A program made the translations under genes and the position numbers. Positions 9,096 through 17,068 of a stretch of 64,000 nucleotides of DNA are shown in pieces (position 1 is the stretch's first letter; each line of letters opens with the position of its first letter). The notes under the pieces are model-generated. The model saw nothing but the letters and a program-made list of their open reading frames with translations. It made no database searches and was not told the DNA's origin. The DNA is from Paenibacillus alvei DSM 29 (lineage in GTDB: Bacteria; Bacillota; Bacilli; Paenibacillales; Paenibacillaceae): the NCBI RefSeq assembly GCF_000293805.1, contig NZ_AMBZ01000022.1:1-64000 (forward strand). The letters are read 5' to 3'.

Positions 9096-9129
9096 TGTGG
9101 CTATGGAAACGTAGCCACAATATTTTTTT
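9096..9129 (+). terminator. Intrinsic terminator or attenuator before nrdD
   Basis: Stem TGTGGCTA / TAGCCACA with an eight-base loop, followed by seven T. It lies between the aerobic reductase genes and nrdD. No new promoter is obvious after it, so partial read-through is likely. Confidence 0.75.
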
Positions 9130-9147
9130 GGAGGGAGAGTGTGAAAT

Positions 9148-10695
9148 ATGTCACACAGCTTGATGGAGCAATTTGGGGAGATCGTATACAGTAGCAATAA
9201 AGATTTGATTCAGGAGAATGCGAATACTGATGGCATGAGTCCTATGGGGATGCAATCGCTTTTTGCATCTACCAGTTCAAAGTATTTTGCGGTTGAAAAC
9301 TTATTGTCAGACGAAGCGAAAGAAGCTTATCTTGGTGGATACATACACATTCATGATCTTGATTTTTACGCAACTGGAACAACAACTTGTTGTCAAATAC
9401 CTCTAGCAAAGCTACTAAAGGGTGGATTTAATACTGGTCATGGTCATATGCGTGAGCCAAACAATATTATGAGTGCAATGGGCTTAACTTCTATCATTTT
9501 ACAAGCGAACCAGAACCAACAGCATGGTGGTCAATCAATACCAATGTTCGATTATGATCTGGCTCCATATGTGAAAAAGACATTCAACAATTTCTATTCG
9601 GAAGTCTCAGCAGAGATGCAAGAGGATGGAGTTATTGAATGGGAAGAAAAAGCAGAGGATAGAGCATGGAAGAAGACCGAAAGAGCAGTATACCAAGCAT
9701 GTGAAGCATTTATTCACAATAGTAATTCTATGCATAGTCGTGGCGGTTCCCAAACTCCATTCGTCTCCATTAACTTGGGAACAGACACTTCAATTGAAGG
9801 TCGTATGATTACAAAGAATCTTCTACTGGCTACTCAGGCTGGATTAGGAGATGGTGAAACACCTATCTTTCCTATCATTGTGTTCAAGATCAAAGAAGGA
9901 ATCAACTACAATCCTGATGACCCAAACCATGATTTATATCGTCTGTCACTAGAGACGACATCTAAGCGGCTTTTCCCGAACTATGTGTTCATCGATGCTC
10001 CATTTAATCTGAAATACTATGATGGAACACCTGAGAGCGAAATTGCAACTATGGGCTGTAGAACGAGAACAATCAGCAATGTTCATGGCAAAGAAACACC
10101 TATTGGCAGAGGAAACTTGTCGTTCACTACGATTAACCTTCCACTGTTGGCAATTGAATCAGAGGATGTATCAGACTTTTTCCGTAAGCTGGACAAGTAT
10201 GTTGATATCTCAATTAGACAGCTTTATGACCGATACCTGTATCAAGCACAAAAGACTGTTGCCAATTTCAAATTCCTTTATGGTCAAGGACTTTGGGCGA
10301 ATGGAGAAGATCTTGATATTAACGATCATCTGGCAGAAATATTGAAGCAAGGAACATTATCTGTTGGCTTTGTTGGATTGGCAGAAGCGCTTGTGGCTTT
10401 AATTGGAAAACACCATGGCGAAGATGAAACAGCATGGAGCCTTGGATTCGATATTATTAGATTCATTAGAGACAAAACTGATGTGGCTACGATGAAACAT
10501 AACATGAATTACACGACACTTGCTACACCAGCAGAATCTTTCGCTGGTAAGGCTTTGCGTCAAACGAAAAAGAAGCATGGTGAAATCAGAGGGGTAACAG
10601 ATAGAGAGTACTTCACGAATGGATTTCATGTTCCAGTTTACTATAAGATCAAAGCATTCGACAAAATAAAAAGGAAGCTCCATTCCATGAGCTGA
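9148..10695 (+). CDS. nrdD: Anaerobic ribonucleoside-triphosphate reductase NrdD, N-terminal 5/6
   Basis: Class III glycyl-radical reductase acting without oxygen. The catalytic barrel is intact: GGYIHIHDLDFY, TTTCCQIPL, GGQSIPMFDYD, SMHSRGGSQTPF, GCRTRT and the FTNGFHVPV end. The frame then breaks in an A5 run (about 10666-10671) and stops at 10695, before the zinc site and glycyl radical, which lie in the -1 frame up to 11003. Adding one A gives a 618-aa protein, the normal length. Without this shift the enzyme could not carry the radical. Confidence 0.88.
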   Translation: MSHSLMEQFGEIVYSSNKDLIQENANTDGMSPMGMQSLFASTSSKYFAVENLLSDEAKEAYLGGYIHIHDLDFYATGTTTCCQIPLAKLLKGGFNTGHGHMREPNNIMSAMGLTSIILQANQNQQHGGQSIPMFDYDLAPYVKKTFNNFYSEVSAEMQEDGVIEWEEKAEDRAWKKTERAVYQACEAFIHNSNSMHSRGGSQTPFVSINLGTDTSIEGRMITKNLLLATQAGLGDGETPIFPIIVFKIKEGINYNPDDPNHDLYRLSLETTSKRLFPNYVFIDAPFNLKYYDGTPESEIATMGCRTRTISNVHGKETPIGRGNLSFTTINLPLLAIESEDVSDFFRKLDKYVDISIRQLYDRYLYQAQKTVANFKFLYGQGLWANGEDLDINDHLAEILKQGTLSVGFVGLAEALVALIGKHHGEDETAWSLGFDIIRFIRDKTDVATMKHNMNYTTLATPAESFAGKALRQTKKKHGEIRGVTDREYFTNGFHVPVYYKIKAFDKIKRKLHSMS

Positions 10696-11003
10696 CCAAT
10701 GCAGGGCATATTACCTACATTGAACTTGATGGTGATGCATCGAAGAATATTGACGCTCTTGATGCAATAGTGCGAACCATGAAAGAAAGTGGAATTGGTT
10801 ATGGTTCTATCAACCACCCTGTAGATAGATGCTTGGAATGCAATCACAAGGGCATTATTAACAACGAGTGTCCTAAGTGTGGAAACGAAGATGAACACAG
10901 AATAGAGCGTATTCGTAGAATAACTGGATACCTTGTTGGCAGTATGGGTAAGTGGAATACTGCCAAGCAAGCAGAGGAACGAGATCGGGTGAAACACTCA
11001 TGA
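10671..11003 (+). CDS. nrdD: NrdD C-terminal part: zinc site and glycyl radical
   Basis: Open in the frame opposite the upstream part; it starts with KEAPFHELTNAGHITY, which continues NrdD. It holds the structural zinc pairs CLEC and CPKC and the radical site RRITGYLVG. It has no ribosome site of its own, so it is presumably the same protein. The stop overlaps the nrdG start (ATGA). Confidence 0.8.
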   Translation, partial: KEAPFHELTNAGHITYIELDGDASKNIDALDAIVRTMKESGIGYGSINHPVDRCLECNHKGIINNECPKCGNEDEHRIERIRRITGYLVGSMGKWNTAKQAEERDRVKHS

Positions 11004-11470
11004 AAGTAATGAACATCATCCATGACAGCATCGTTGATGGTGATGGTTTAAGGGCAGTCATATTCTTTGCTGGCTGTCCTCATCGTTGCCCTGGTTGTCA
11101 CAATCCGCAATCTTGGAACATGATGAACGGCACAGAGATGAGTGTTGATGAGATATTTAATAATGTAATGAGCAACCCAATGAGTAACGTCACTTTTAGT
11201 GGTGGAGATCCATTTATGCAATCCAGCAGAGAACTTGCTGAGTTAGCAAGAAAAATTAAAGATGCTGAGAAAAGTATCTGGTGTTTTACTGGATACAGCT
11301 TCGACCAAGTTTGCGACTTAGAAGTAATTAAATATATTGATGTTCTTGTCGATGGGAAATTTGAAATAGATAAAAGAGATTTAGATTTAGCCTATAAAGG
11401 CAGTTCAAATCAAAGAATCATAGACGTACAACGAAGTCTGATTGAAGATAAGATTATCATATGGGGGTAA
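11000..11470 (+). CDS. nrdG: Anaerobic RNR-activating radical-SAM enzyme
   Basis: Generates the NrdD glycyl radical from SAM. The CxxxCxxC iron-sulfur motif is CPHRCPGC after FFAG, followed by VTFSGGDPF, the SAM-binding GGE-like segment. The start at 11000 (MKVMNIIHDSIVDG) overlaps the nrdD stop by four bases. An upstream extension to 10952 is open but lacks conservation. 156 aa is typical of NrdG. Confidence 0.88.
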   Translation: MKVMNIIHDSIVDGDGLRAVIFFAGCPHRCPGCHNPQSWNMMNGTEMSVDEIFNNVMSNPMSNVTFSGGDPFMQSSRELAELARKIKDAEKSIWCFTGYSFDQVCDLEVIKYIDVLVDGKFEIDKRDLDLAYKGSSNQRIIDVQRSLIEDKIIIWG

Positions 11471-11474
11471 TGAG

Positions 11475-11972
11475 ATGAAGGGATATTTAGCAAATGGATT
11501 ATTTACGATTGGTGATAGAATGGTCAACGAGGAAATTGCATTATCACTGAGAACAGCTTACGTTGAGACAACGGGAGGAGTCTTAGACTTGTTTGTTCCG
11601 CAGGAACAAGGTATCAACGATAAGTCTACGTATGCTGATAGCGTGTTGATTGCACAGCTTGATTCAGAAGCGCTTATGGCTAGTGATTTCTTAGTCGCTG
11701 TCATTGATGGTGTTGAGATTGATTCTGGTGTAGCCGCTGAGATTGGAATGTTTGCGACGACAGGCAAGCCTATCTTTACTCTCTATTCGGATATTAGGCA
11801 AGAGGGAAGATCAAATGATATGAAAATTCAAGCATTAGTTGAAGACGGGACAGAGAATCAATTTATGTATCGGAACCTATTTGTTTTAGGCTTAATCAAG
11901 AAGAACGGTTCTGTGTATTCGTCTATTAATTCACTTGTTGAAGATTTTGTAAAGCACATCAACGAAAAATAG
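11475..11972 (+). CDS. Nucleoside 2-deoxyribosyltransferase family protein
   Basis: Small Rossmann-like N-deoxyribosyltransferase, likely salvaging or hydrolysing deoxynucleosides. Seen: YLANGLFTIGDR at the N terminus, a central DFLVAVIDGVEIDSGVAAEIG with the conserved Asp and catalytic-type Glu, and a C-terminal NQFMYRNLFVLGL. The start at 11475 follows GGGGTAATGAG. It belongs to the nucleotide-supply block with nrdD/nrdG. Confidence 0.75.
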   Translation: MKGYLANGLFTIGDRMVNEEIALSLRTAYVETTGGVLDLFVPQEQGINDKSTYADSVLIAQLDSEALMASDFLVAVIDGVEIDSGVAAEIGMFATTGKPIFTLYSDIRQEGRSNDMKIQALVEDGTENQFMYRNLFVLGLIKKNGSVYSSINSLVEDFVKHINEK

Positions 11973-12017
11973 GTGCAATCTTATCATAAATGAGCAATCA
12001 AAGTCAACTATTTTTTC

Positions 12018-12046
12018 TTGTCAAAACCTAAGCAACATGTTATATT
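12018..12046 (+). promoter_or_regulatory. Sigma-A promoter, extended -10
   Basis: TTGTCA, 17 bases, TATATT preceded by TGT. Drives the 55-aa gene and the PemK-like gene. It lacks the 14-base motif. Confidence 0.65.
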
Positions 12047-12178
12047 GAATGTAGAATCTGGAATATGAAAATACACTTTACTTCTGAATAATAAATGCAC
12101 TTTATACCGATGATGTATGTTGGGGGTGCATTTATTATGAAAAAAACGGAGAAAAAGAATACAAGGAGGCTGAGTAGA

Positions 12179-12346
12179 ATGAGTACTGTAGCCGAAAAAT
12201 TGGGCGGTAACATTGTAATAGATTTTAACGCATTTACCGACAAAAAGAAGATAATTAATGCACTCAATAAGAAGCCTGTTAAATTCAGCGAAATGTCCGA
12301 AAAAGATCGGTATGAAACTATGCAAGCTATGCGAGACGAAGATTAA
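12179..12346 (+). CDS. Hypothetical small protein upstream of PemK-like gene
   Basis: 55 aa from the ATG at 12179, chosen because AAGGAGG lies nine bases upstream; a longer frame from 12095 lacks a site. Composition is charged, ending in MQAMRDED. It sits 27 bases before the PemK/MazF-like gene under the same promoter, so it could be an antitoxin or partner, but no MazE-type DNA-binding motif is visible. Confidence 0.55.
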   Translation: MSTVAEKLGGNIVIDFNAFTDKKKIINALNKKPVKFSEMSEKDRYETMQAMRDED

Positions 12347-12373
12347 ACCAACTTTAGATAAGGGGTCAGCGAA

Positions 12374-12928
12374 ATGAATGCATTTTCTGATTATGATAAG
12401 TGGTCTGAGATATGTAAACAAGGAATCTTTGAAGCATGGGTTCCATGGGTTTCGGACAGACCACTTGAATTTTTTATTCCTAAACATGACAATCCAAAAG
12501 AAGGCATTCTTACCGATGTTATTTCCGACAAGACCGAAGAGTCACAGCAAAAAATTATTACTGATTTAAAGAGAAGAAAGGTTGTTGTTTTAACGTCTGA
12601 CGATCAATGTCAAGATACATATTTCTCTGATGTTTTGGTTGCAAAGATAGTTTCAATCAAAGACCATCATAGAACGCAAGATTGGTATAAAAATTATCTG
12701 CTAAATGACATACATCCATTCTATGTACATATTCCAGCTAATGGTGTGTTGAAGGAAAGTTACATAAATATTGCTCAACCGATGACGATTGGCAAGAAGA
12801 TGCTGATTAAGAATCACAATATGATTCTTCCTGCTGATCGTATGGTTCTAGTTGAAAAAAGATTTACTGAAATGATTGATTTGGGAGTAATTAAAGTAAG
12901 TGGAAATAACCAAGTTGTCAATGAATAA
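12374..12928 (+). CDS. PemK/MazF-like domain protein
   Basis: 184 aa. The middle and end resemble the PemK/MazF fold: RRKVVVLTSDDQCQ (beta strand and loop), LVAKIVSIKDHH, HPFYVHIPANGVLKESYIN and IAQPMTIGKKML, followed by a helix VEKRFTEMIDL. MazF-type enzymes are mRNA interferases, but catalytic residues cannot be confirmed by eye and the protein is longer than typical toxins. It lies in a small unit with its own promoter and terminator. It may block host translation or be half of a toxin-antitoxin pair. Confidence 0.5.
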   Translation: MNAFSDYDKWSEICKQGIFEAWVPWVSDRPLEFFIPKHDNPKEGILTDVISDKTEESQQKIITDLKRRKVVVLTSDDQCQDTYFSDVLVAKIVSIKDHHRTQDWYKNYLLNDIHPFYVHIPANGVLKESYINIAQPMTIGKKMLIKNHNMILPADRMVLVEKRFTEMIDLGVIKVSGNNQVVNE

Positions 12929-12930
12929 AA

Positions 12931-12966
12931 TACGGTGAAGGGCAAACGCCTTTCACCGTATTTTTT
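12931..12966 (+). terminator. Intrinsic terminator
   Basis: Stem TACGGTGAAGG / CCTTTCACCGTA with six T following. Confidence 0.88.
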
Positions 12967-13095
12967 GTTTATTCAGTATAAAATATTACAGGCTGACTGT
13001 AACTGCCACTATGTACGATGGTGGTAACGTACCGTCCATGATGGGACATTACTTGAAATTCTTTAAAAGTATTATAAAAAGGTTGCTGATAAGTG

Positions 13096-13124
13096 TTGAC
13101 AGATACTAAAGAAAGTATTATTAT
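13096..13124 (+). promoter_or_regulatory. Sigma-A promoter with 14-base motif in spacer
   Basis: TTGACA (13096-13101), 17-base spacer, TATTAT (13119-13124). The spacer holds TACTAAAGAAAGTA (13104-13117), 13/14 match. Bases 12967-13095 before it contain nothing else I recognise. Confidence 0.7.
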
Positions 13125-13176
13125 AGTAAATGTAAGGCGAACGCAAACAACGAAAACAACGAATGAGGTGAACGAA

Positions 13177-13305
13177 ATGTTAGCAGTTACATGTGCCATG
13201 GAGGACAATAATAACACCAATGGCATTTACGATGGGAACAACAAAGTAGTTAAATCAGAGGTGATTGATGTTGGGCGTAACAGCTCTGGCGAAAAACACA
13301 ACTAA
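13177..13305 (+). CDS. Small protein, 42 aa, leader of PcfJ-like gene
   Basis: Starts at ATG 13177 after GAGGTGAACGAA. Asn/Asp-rich, no domain recognised. It overlaps the start of the PcfJ-like gene by 38 bases, so it may serve mainly for translational coupling. Confidence 0.4.
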   Translation: MLAVTCAMEDNNNTNGIYDGNNKVVKSEVIDVGRNSSGEKHN

Positions 13306-14677
13306 AACTAAGTCAGTTGCCAAAGAAAGTATAACACTGATAATATCGAAGTTGAAGGAACGCATAAAGAGTTCTGGATACGAAGTGTACGAGGATTATG
13401 TAACTGAACGATATATGCCGACAGATAAGCTGGTTGGAACGATGTACATGGTCGAACGTATGGATTACGGTTTTCACATCTATTATATTCATGAGCCTAG
13501 CGAAACAAATAGGATCGCTGGCAAAGATGGAATTGTAACAGAAATGTACTATGACCTTAGAAACAAGGTGTATTGGATCAAGCGGAATACAAAAGATGTT
13601 AAGTTTAGTGAAAGAAACGTTGATAGTATTTTTCCGCAAGATCGTGTGAAGCGCAAGGAAGTGTTTAAATTCCTTTCGACAAAAGGAAATACTGGATTGT
13701 ATGAGTCAGCATATCGGTATCTTGGAGCAATGGGGATGGAGCGAACAGAAATGTTCGGAAGATTCTTTCATAGGCTCATAACAGAATATAGCTACTACGA
13801 ATTACTGCATAAAGCAGGGATTCCGGTAGATGGTAACTTGTTAATCAGAAACAGTGATGGCAAATCACCAATGGAGATTCTTGGATTGTCCAAAACACAA
13901 TGGAAAATCGCAAATAAGTTCGGTGTTTCCGTTAATGAGTTACAGGGATACAGGAATAATGAAGCTGGCGACAATAGGCTGATAAACTATCTTAACTACA
14001 TTAAGTCTCTTGATCTAGAGTATGGGGTTGAGAAGATAAGAGAGTTTGTTTATAGCGAAATATCGTACATATATTCTCAACATACGTACTATAACTCAGC
14101 ACTATCAATTGCAAAGAGATACAACTTGCCTGAGAAATACTTAATTAAATACATCTACTTCGAGTGCGATGTTTCCCAAGGTCTTTCTTCTAGTACAGCC
14201 TTATCTCAATATAGCGACTATATCAGGATGGCTACTGAAATGGGGTATGAGCGGTTTGACAGATATCCTAAGTTTCTAAGAACATATCATGATATTGTTG
14301 CAAGAAACTATAAGGTAAAGCTCAATGAAGAAGAACAAAAGCAATGGGATGAGGTCTGCGAGGGTAATACGGTATTCAAATACGCTATGGATGGCTACAG
14401 GATTTTCACTCCAATGAAGACAGAAGAATTGGTTCGTGAAGGAAATGTCTTGGGTCATTGCGTAGGAAGCTATGTGGGTAAGGTGAGACAAGGAACATCA
14501 GTAATTGCATTCTTACGTGATGCCGATGATATTGAAAAGCCGCTTGTCACCATAGAAATACAAGGTAAATCTATTATTCAGGCAAAAGCGAAGATGAACA
14601 ATCCTCCTACGAGGGAACAAAAAGACTTTATCGAAAAGTTTGCTAAGAAATTCGAATTAGAAATTAAATCATATTAA
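13268..14677 (+). CDS. PcfJ-like protein
   Basis: 469 aa from ATG 13268 (site AGAGGTGATTG). The C-terminal third has the PcfJ-like signature: VREGNVLGHCVGSYVGKV with the conserved HCV, then SVIAFLR, KPLVTIEI and IIQAKAKMNNPP. PcfJ was named in the enterococcal pCF10 conjugation region, and related proteins are common in phages and plasmids; biochemical role unknown. A perfect copy of the 14-base motif lies at 13318-13331 within codons 17-22. Confidence 0.65.
   Translation: MLGVTALAKNTTKTKSVAKESITLIISKLKERIKSSGYEVYEDYVTERYMPTDKLVGTMYMVERMDYGFHIYYIHEPSETNRIAGKDGIVTEMYYDLRNKVYWIKRNTKDVKFSERNVDSIFPQDRVKRKEVFKFLSTKGNTGLYESAYRYLGAMGMERTEMFGRFFHRLITEYSYYELLHKAGIPVDGNLLIRNSDGKSPMEILGLSKTQWKIANKFGVSVNELQGYRNNEAGDNRLINYLNYIKSLDLEYGVEKIREFVYSEISYIYSQHTYYNSALSIAKRYNLPEKYLIKYIYFECDVSQGLSSSTALSQYSDYIRMATEMGYERFDRYPKFLRTYHDIVARNYKVKLNEEEQKQWDEVCEGNTVFKYAMDGYRIFTPMKTEELVREGNVLGHCVGSYVGKVRQGTSVIAFLRDADDIEKPLVTIEIQGKSIIQAKAKMNNPPTREQKDFIEKFAKKFELEIKSY
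13318..13331 (+). repeat. 14-base dispersed motif copy in 5' end of PcfJ-like gene
   Basis: TGCCAAAGAAAGTA, perfect, 50 bases into the gene, read as A-K-E-S; followed by TATAAC. Confidence 0.75.
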
Positions 14678-14690
14678 GGGTGATGTGTGA

Positions 14691-15029
14691 ATGGTAGCAA
14701 TCAAAGGTCAATCATACGAACAAACAAAGGCAATCGATGGATTTCCATACAATGCAGTAGGGGAAATATGGTGTGTCAATAACATGCAGGGGAAGTACAC
14801 TATTCTAAAGCATGAAGGCATTGGATTGGGTGTTGATGAGAATGAGCTGAAAGAGCACTTCAAACTTGTTGGATACTCTTACTCTAACGACAATGGCGAG
14901 GAAGAGTGTGATGAGTATGAAGAAGAAGAGGAAGAAGAATACGATGATGAAGATCATCAAGATGAAGATGCTGACAACAAGCAAATAAGCAAATTCAAGT
15001 CGTTCTTGCGTAAAATAGGGTTTAAATAA
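14691..15029 (+). CDS. Hypothetical protein with acidic tail
   Basis: 112 aa. The N-terminal half has an SH3-like look (KYTILKHEGIGLGV), then an Asp/Glu-rich run (about residues 66-92) and a basic end KSFLRKIGFK. An acidic tail of this kind can mimic DNA or RNA, but no function is known. GTGATGTGA site upstream. Confidence 0.6.
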   Translation: MVAIKGQSYEQTKAIDGFPYNAVGEIWCVNNMQGKYTILKHEGIGLGVDENELKEHFKLVGYSYSNDNGEEECDEYEEEEEEEYDDEDHQDEDADNKQISKFKSFLRKIGFK

Positions 15030-15032
15030 TAC

Positions 15033-15062
15033 TTGACCTTATGCTAAAGAAAGTACTATAAT
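15033..15062 (+). promoter_or_regulatory. Sigma-A promoter with 14-base motif, NAD operon
   Basis: TTGACC (15033-15038), 18-base spacer containing TGCTAAAGAAAGTA (15042-15055), TATAAT (15057-15062). Drives nadV, nadM-like and Nudix genes. Confidence 0.78.
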
Positions 15063-15077
15063 ATAGGGGGAAATAAA

Positions 15078-16496
15078 ATGCTAAAAGACCTTCGTAGTAA
15101 CCCAATTATGCTTACAGATGCTTATAATCTTTCTCACCAGCGGTTGAAGATCAATACCGATTGGGAAGTATCACACATGTACAATCGCTCGAAACCAATG
15201 TTATTGTTCGGACTGTTGGAAATCGCCAACAATATCTTGAAGACGCAAATCACAATCGAGATGATTGACCAAGCAGAAGCACAAGCAAACCGCATGGGAT
15301 TGATCTTCCCTCGTGAATTGTGGGTACGAGTAGTAAACGAATGTGATGGATGGATTCCAATTGAAATCCAAACGCTTCCAGAAGGAACATGGTGTCCTGT
15401 AGGAACGCCATTTGCACAGATTCGTAATACAATCAGAGGTTTTGGTGAACTTGTAACTTGGTTCGAAGGCGAATGGATGCATGGTTACTTCCCATCAACT
15501 GCCGCAACACAAGCATATCGTATGCGAAAATATCTTGAACAGAAGCAACGCCAATACGGTTATGATGACAGCTTTATGCTTCGTCTTCACAGCTTCGGAT
15601 TCCGAGGTCATCGTAGTCTTGAAGATGCGTATTGGGCAGGAATTTCGTGGAACTTGTTCTTGTATGGTACTGATGATTTCCACACAGCAGTCCATACTCC
15701 GAGTGCGAAAATTGTGAGTATCGCGGCTCTGGCACACAAGGTGACACAACAGTTCGATAACGAATATGAGGGCTACAAACATGCGATCAAGGCAACAGCA
15801 GATGCAGGAGAGAAGGTCGTTGCAATCGTAATTGATACATACGATGCACATCGTTTCCTTAATGAGTACCTGATTCCTCTCGCAAAATATGCCGCAGAAC
15901 TTGGTGTTCACATCGTAATTCGTCCAGACAGTGGAGACACATGGGAGCAAGTAGTTATTGCTTACCGATTTATATCGCGTCACTATCTGCCAATCACGAA
16001 TGTTTCGGCAATCATTGGCGAAGGAATGGATTTCGAGAATGTGAAGAAAGCAGATGCATACTTTGAGCAACATGGTGTACCGCTTAACTTTGTATCTTAC
16101 GGTGTTGGTGGAGGATTCTACAACTACTCAAACCGCGATCTGCTTGGATGGGCAATGAAAACAGCGTTCTCAAACGGAAAGAGTCGCATGAAGTTCTCAG
16201 AGAATCCTATCAAGAGAAGCATTCCAGATGTTGTAGGACTTTATCGAAACTCCTATGGTGATTTGATTGTAGGAAAAGAGGACGATGTTCCAGAATCCGC
16301 AAATCTTTACCGCACGATTTACAGCTATACAGATGGTATGGATGTTCCATTCATGATCGAGTATGGTGACAGCGAATGGAAAGAAACTCAGGAACGTGCG
16401 CTAGCGGCGAATACAGAACAAGCGAATATTTATCTCAGTGATGAGATTCGCGCTGAAATTGGAGAGTTCCAAAGACGATACAGAAATCGGGTGTAA
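15078..16496 (+). CDS. nadV: Nicotinamide phosphoribosyltransferase
   Basis: Converts nicotinamide and PRPP to NMN. Family signatures: NPIMLTDAYNLSHQ at the N terminus, the catalytic-barrel segment LHSFGFRGHRSLEDAYWAG, DTYDAHRF and the PRPP/phosphate end VIRPDSGD, then IIGEGMDFENV and SYGVGGGFYN. 472 aa is normal for NadV/NAMPT. Paired with an NMN adenylyltransferase, it gives a two-step route from nicotinamide to NAD+, as in the phage NARP2 pathway described against NAD-depleting defences. Confidence 0.9.
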   Translation: MLKDLRSNPIMLTDAYNLSHQRLKINTDWEVSHMYNRSKPMLLFGLLEIANNILKTQITIEMIDQAEAQANRMGLIFPRELWVRVVNECDGWIPIEIQTLPEGTWCPVGTPFAQIRNTIRGFGELVTWFEGEWMHGYFPSTAATQAYRMRKYLEQKQRQYGYDDSFMLRLHSFGFRGHRSLEDAYWAGISWNLFLYGTDDFHTAVHTPSAKIVSIAALAHKVTQQFDNEYEGYKHAIKATADAGEKVVAIVIDTYDAHRFLNEYLIPLAKYAAELGVHIVIRPDSGDTWEQVVIAYRFISRHYLPITNVSAIIGEGMDFENVKKADAYFEQHGVPLNFVSYGVGGGFYNYSNRDLLGWAMKTAFSNGKSRMKFSENPIKRSIPDVVGLYRNSYGDLIVGKEDDVPESANLYRTIYSYTDGMDVPFMIEYGDSEWKETQERALAANTEQANIYLSDEIRAEIGEFQRRYRNRV

Positions 16497-16498
16497 AA

Positions 16499-17068
16499 AT
16501 GATAAGATGCCAGAGAAAGTACGACCTTGGATTCGTTATCGGAAGGTTTCAGATGTTACACGCTGGACATGAACACCTCATTAATTCCGCGAAAGAAAAG
16601 TGCGAGAACCTACTTGTATTAGTAGGTTCCGCACAAGAAAGTGGAACGACGAGAAACCCTTTTGATATTAAGAAACGAGTTGACATGATGGACAAGTTGT
16701 TTGGAGACAAACCAAACATTCATATCGGCTTTGTCGCTGATTACACCAATGAGAACGACCATTCGCACGAATGGGGAAGATATTTGCTTCGACAAGTTGA
16801 TGGTTGGCGAAAGTTCCATGGTATAGACGCAAAGGTTGATTGCATGATCTATGGCAACGACGAGGAACGCAATGGTTGGTTTGACCCTAAAGATATTGAA
16901 GGAATCACACAGATTCAACTCGACAGGGCATACATTCCAATCAGCGCAACCCAAATGCGTGGATACATGGCGTGGAATCAAAAAGGTTTGTGGATGCAAT
17001 ATGCAAATCCAAAGCTTCATGTGTTTTATGAAGAACTAAGGCAAAAATTATTCGAGGTGAAACCATGA
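16499..17068 (+). CDS. nadM: Nicotinamide-nucleotide adenylyltransferase (NadM type)
   Basis: Joins NMN and ATP into NAD+. Motifs: GRFQMLHAGHEHL (GxFxPxHxGH family motif, residues about 14-27) and PISATQMRG (ISxTxxR) near 150. 189 aa fits archaeal-type or phage NadM without a fused Nudix domain. A 14-base motif copy covers codons 4-8 (TGCCAGAGAAAGTA). It starts two bases after the nadV stop. A nine-bp perfect inverted repeat lies at 16606-16629. Confidence 0.88.
   Translation: MIRCQRKYDLGFVIGRFQMLHAGHEHLINSAKEKCENLLVLVGSAQESGTTRNPFDIKKRVDMMDKLFGDKPNIHIGFVADYTNENDHSHEWGRYLLRQVDGWRKFHGIDAKVDCMIYGNDEERNGWFDPKDIEGITQIQLDRAYIPISATQMRGYMAWNQKGLWMQYANPKLHVFYEELRQKLFEVKP
16508..16521 (+). repeat. 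14-base dispersed motif copy at nadM start
   Basis: TGCCAGAGAAAGTA, 13/14, ten bases into the gene. Confidence 0.6.
16606..16629 (+). repeat. Nine-bp perfect inverted repeat inside nadM
   Basis: GAACCTACT, six-base loop, AGTAGGTTC. Confidence 0.55.

Noticed and set aside
12969-13226. Minus-strand open frame of 85 codons opposite the PcfJ-like gene leader
   Set aside because: No ribosome site, overlaps a strong plus-strand promoter and a plausible small plus-strand gene.
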